5,827 bases of DNA. It comes from DATHTK01 sp035463295 (GTDB lineage: Bacteria; Actinomycetota; Rubrobacteria; Rubrobacterales; Rubrobacteraceae). The notes beneath the pieces were generated by a model. That model was given only the letters and a program-made list of their open reading frames with translations, was not told where the DNA came from and did no database searches. Position numbers and translations under genes: made by a program. Positions 5,491-5,827 of this stretch are shown here, piece by piece. The stretch's first letter is position 1, and each line of letters starts with the position of its first letter. The stretch is taken from the NCBI GenBank assembly GCA_035463295.1, contig DATHTK010000008.1:1-5827 (forward strand), in the 5' to 3' direction.

Positions 5491-5827
5491 TCAAAGGCGG
5501 TACACAAACGTACGTCTCCGATGCCTCGGCGGTTTGAGTGGTCGCCCCCAAACCCAAGGACTGGCTTTCCGGTTTAGCTGCCGGGTGGCGACTCTCGTGG
5601 CCAGGTCGATCTCGTAACTATCCGCGAAGCACCGTCCGGCGAAGGCCTGTCGTCGAAAAACACGCCACCACCCCTCGATGAGGTTGAGCCACGCCGCTCC
5701 CTTGGGGATGAAGGCGTGCTCTATCCTCGGGTGCTCTTCAAGCCACTTCCTTACCAGGACGCTGTCGTGGATCTTCAAGTTGTCGGCGATCAGGTAGATA
5801 AGGCCGCGTGGGATTGCCCGCTCTATC
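5491..5827 (-). CDS. IS630-family transposase, C-terminal part
   Basis: The reverse frame is open from the window edge to TGA at 5491-5493 and encodes 111 visible residues. It begins IERAIPRGLIYLIADNLKIH and runs on without a break; a TTG within this stretch (5776-5778) is not a real start. The second catalytic Asp of the DDE triad is in IADN (codon 5782-5784) and the Glu is in WLNLIEGWW (codon 5674-5676), with 35 residues between them, as expected for the IS630/Tc1-mariner group. The tail PWVWGRPLKPPRHRRRTFVY is typical of an intact C-terminus. The N-terminal helix-turn-helix and the first Asp lie off the window, so whether the element is active cannot be judged. IS630 elements insert at TA. 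Confidence 0.9.
   Translation of the reverse strand, partial: IERAIPRGLIYLIADNLKIHDSVLVRKWLEEHPRIEHAFIPKGAAWLNLIEGWWRVFRRQAFAGRCFADSYEIDLATRVATRQLNRKASPWVWGRPLKPPRHRRRTFVYRL
5511..5520. repeat. Direct repeat copy 2, inside the transposase 3' end
   Basis: This exact copy of TACGTCTCCG lies inside the last codons of the transposase gene, encoding part of the RRRT stretch before FVYRL on the reverse strand. Paired with the copy at 5451-5460, it could be an inner transposase binding site near the element end. Confidence 0.45.

Overview
This is a GC-rich bacterial window (roughly two thirds G+C by eye) with dense gene packing, a TTG start and a GTG start, and two genes that look leaderless. These traits fit a high-GC lineage such as the Actinobacteria, for example something Rubrobacter-like. 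That assignment is inference only; no marker gene in the window settles it.

Layout, left to right. The forward strand opens with the C-terminal half of an ornithine cyclodeaminase / mu-crystallin family NAD(P)-dependent enzyme (1-501). After a 68-base gap holding two alternative hairpins and a good ribosome binding site comes a complete GH31 alpha-glucosidase (570-3005) with all the expected catalytic residues. Tail to tail with it, and sharing one CTAG tetranucleotide for both stop codons, is a reverse-strand pair: a HAD-IA phosphatase (3002-3649) and, upstream of it, a small three-helix membrane protein (3651-4004). The two are one base apart (TAG-G-GTG) and are probably translationally coupled. 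A divergent promoter region (4005-4176) separates this pair from a forward 12-helix MFS transporter (4177-5319) of the drug-efflux type. At the right edge is the C-terminal part of an IS630-family transposase on the reverse strand (5491-5827, running off the window). Between the MFS gene and the transposase lies a short reverse-strand reading-frame remnant that may belong to a gene cut by the insertion sequence.

How the genes work together. The alpha-glucosidase would release glucose from alpha-glucosides in the cytoplasm. The HAD phosphatase could act on a sugar phosphate, but it lacks part of the beta-phosphoglucomutase signature, so a shared pathway is not shown. The MFS gene appears to be a separately controlled export unit: its leaderless-type promoter carries a perfect 12-bp palindrome that touches the -10 element and an 8+8 bp dyad over the -35 region, the usual layout of a repressor-controlled efflux gene. 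No regulator gene is visible in the window.

The window is mostly ordinary metabolism. The parts most worth a second look are the divergent promoter region, the coupled membrane-protein/phosphatase pair, and the insertion-sequence junction. I see no clear undescribed multi-gene system.
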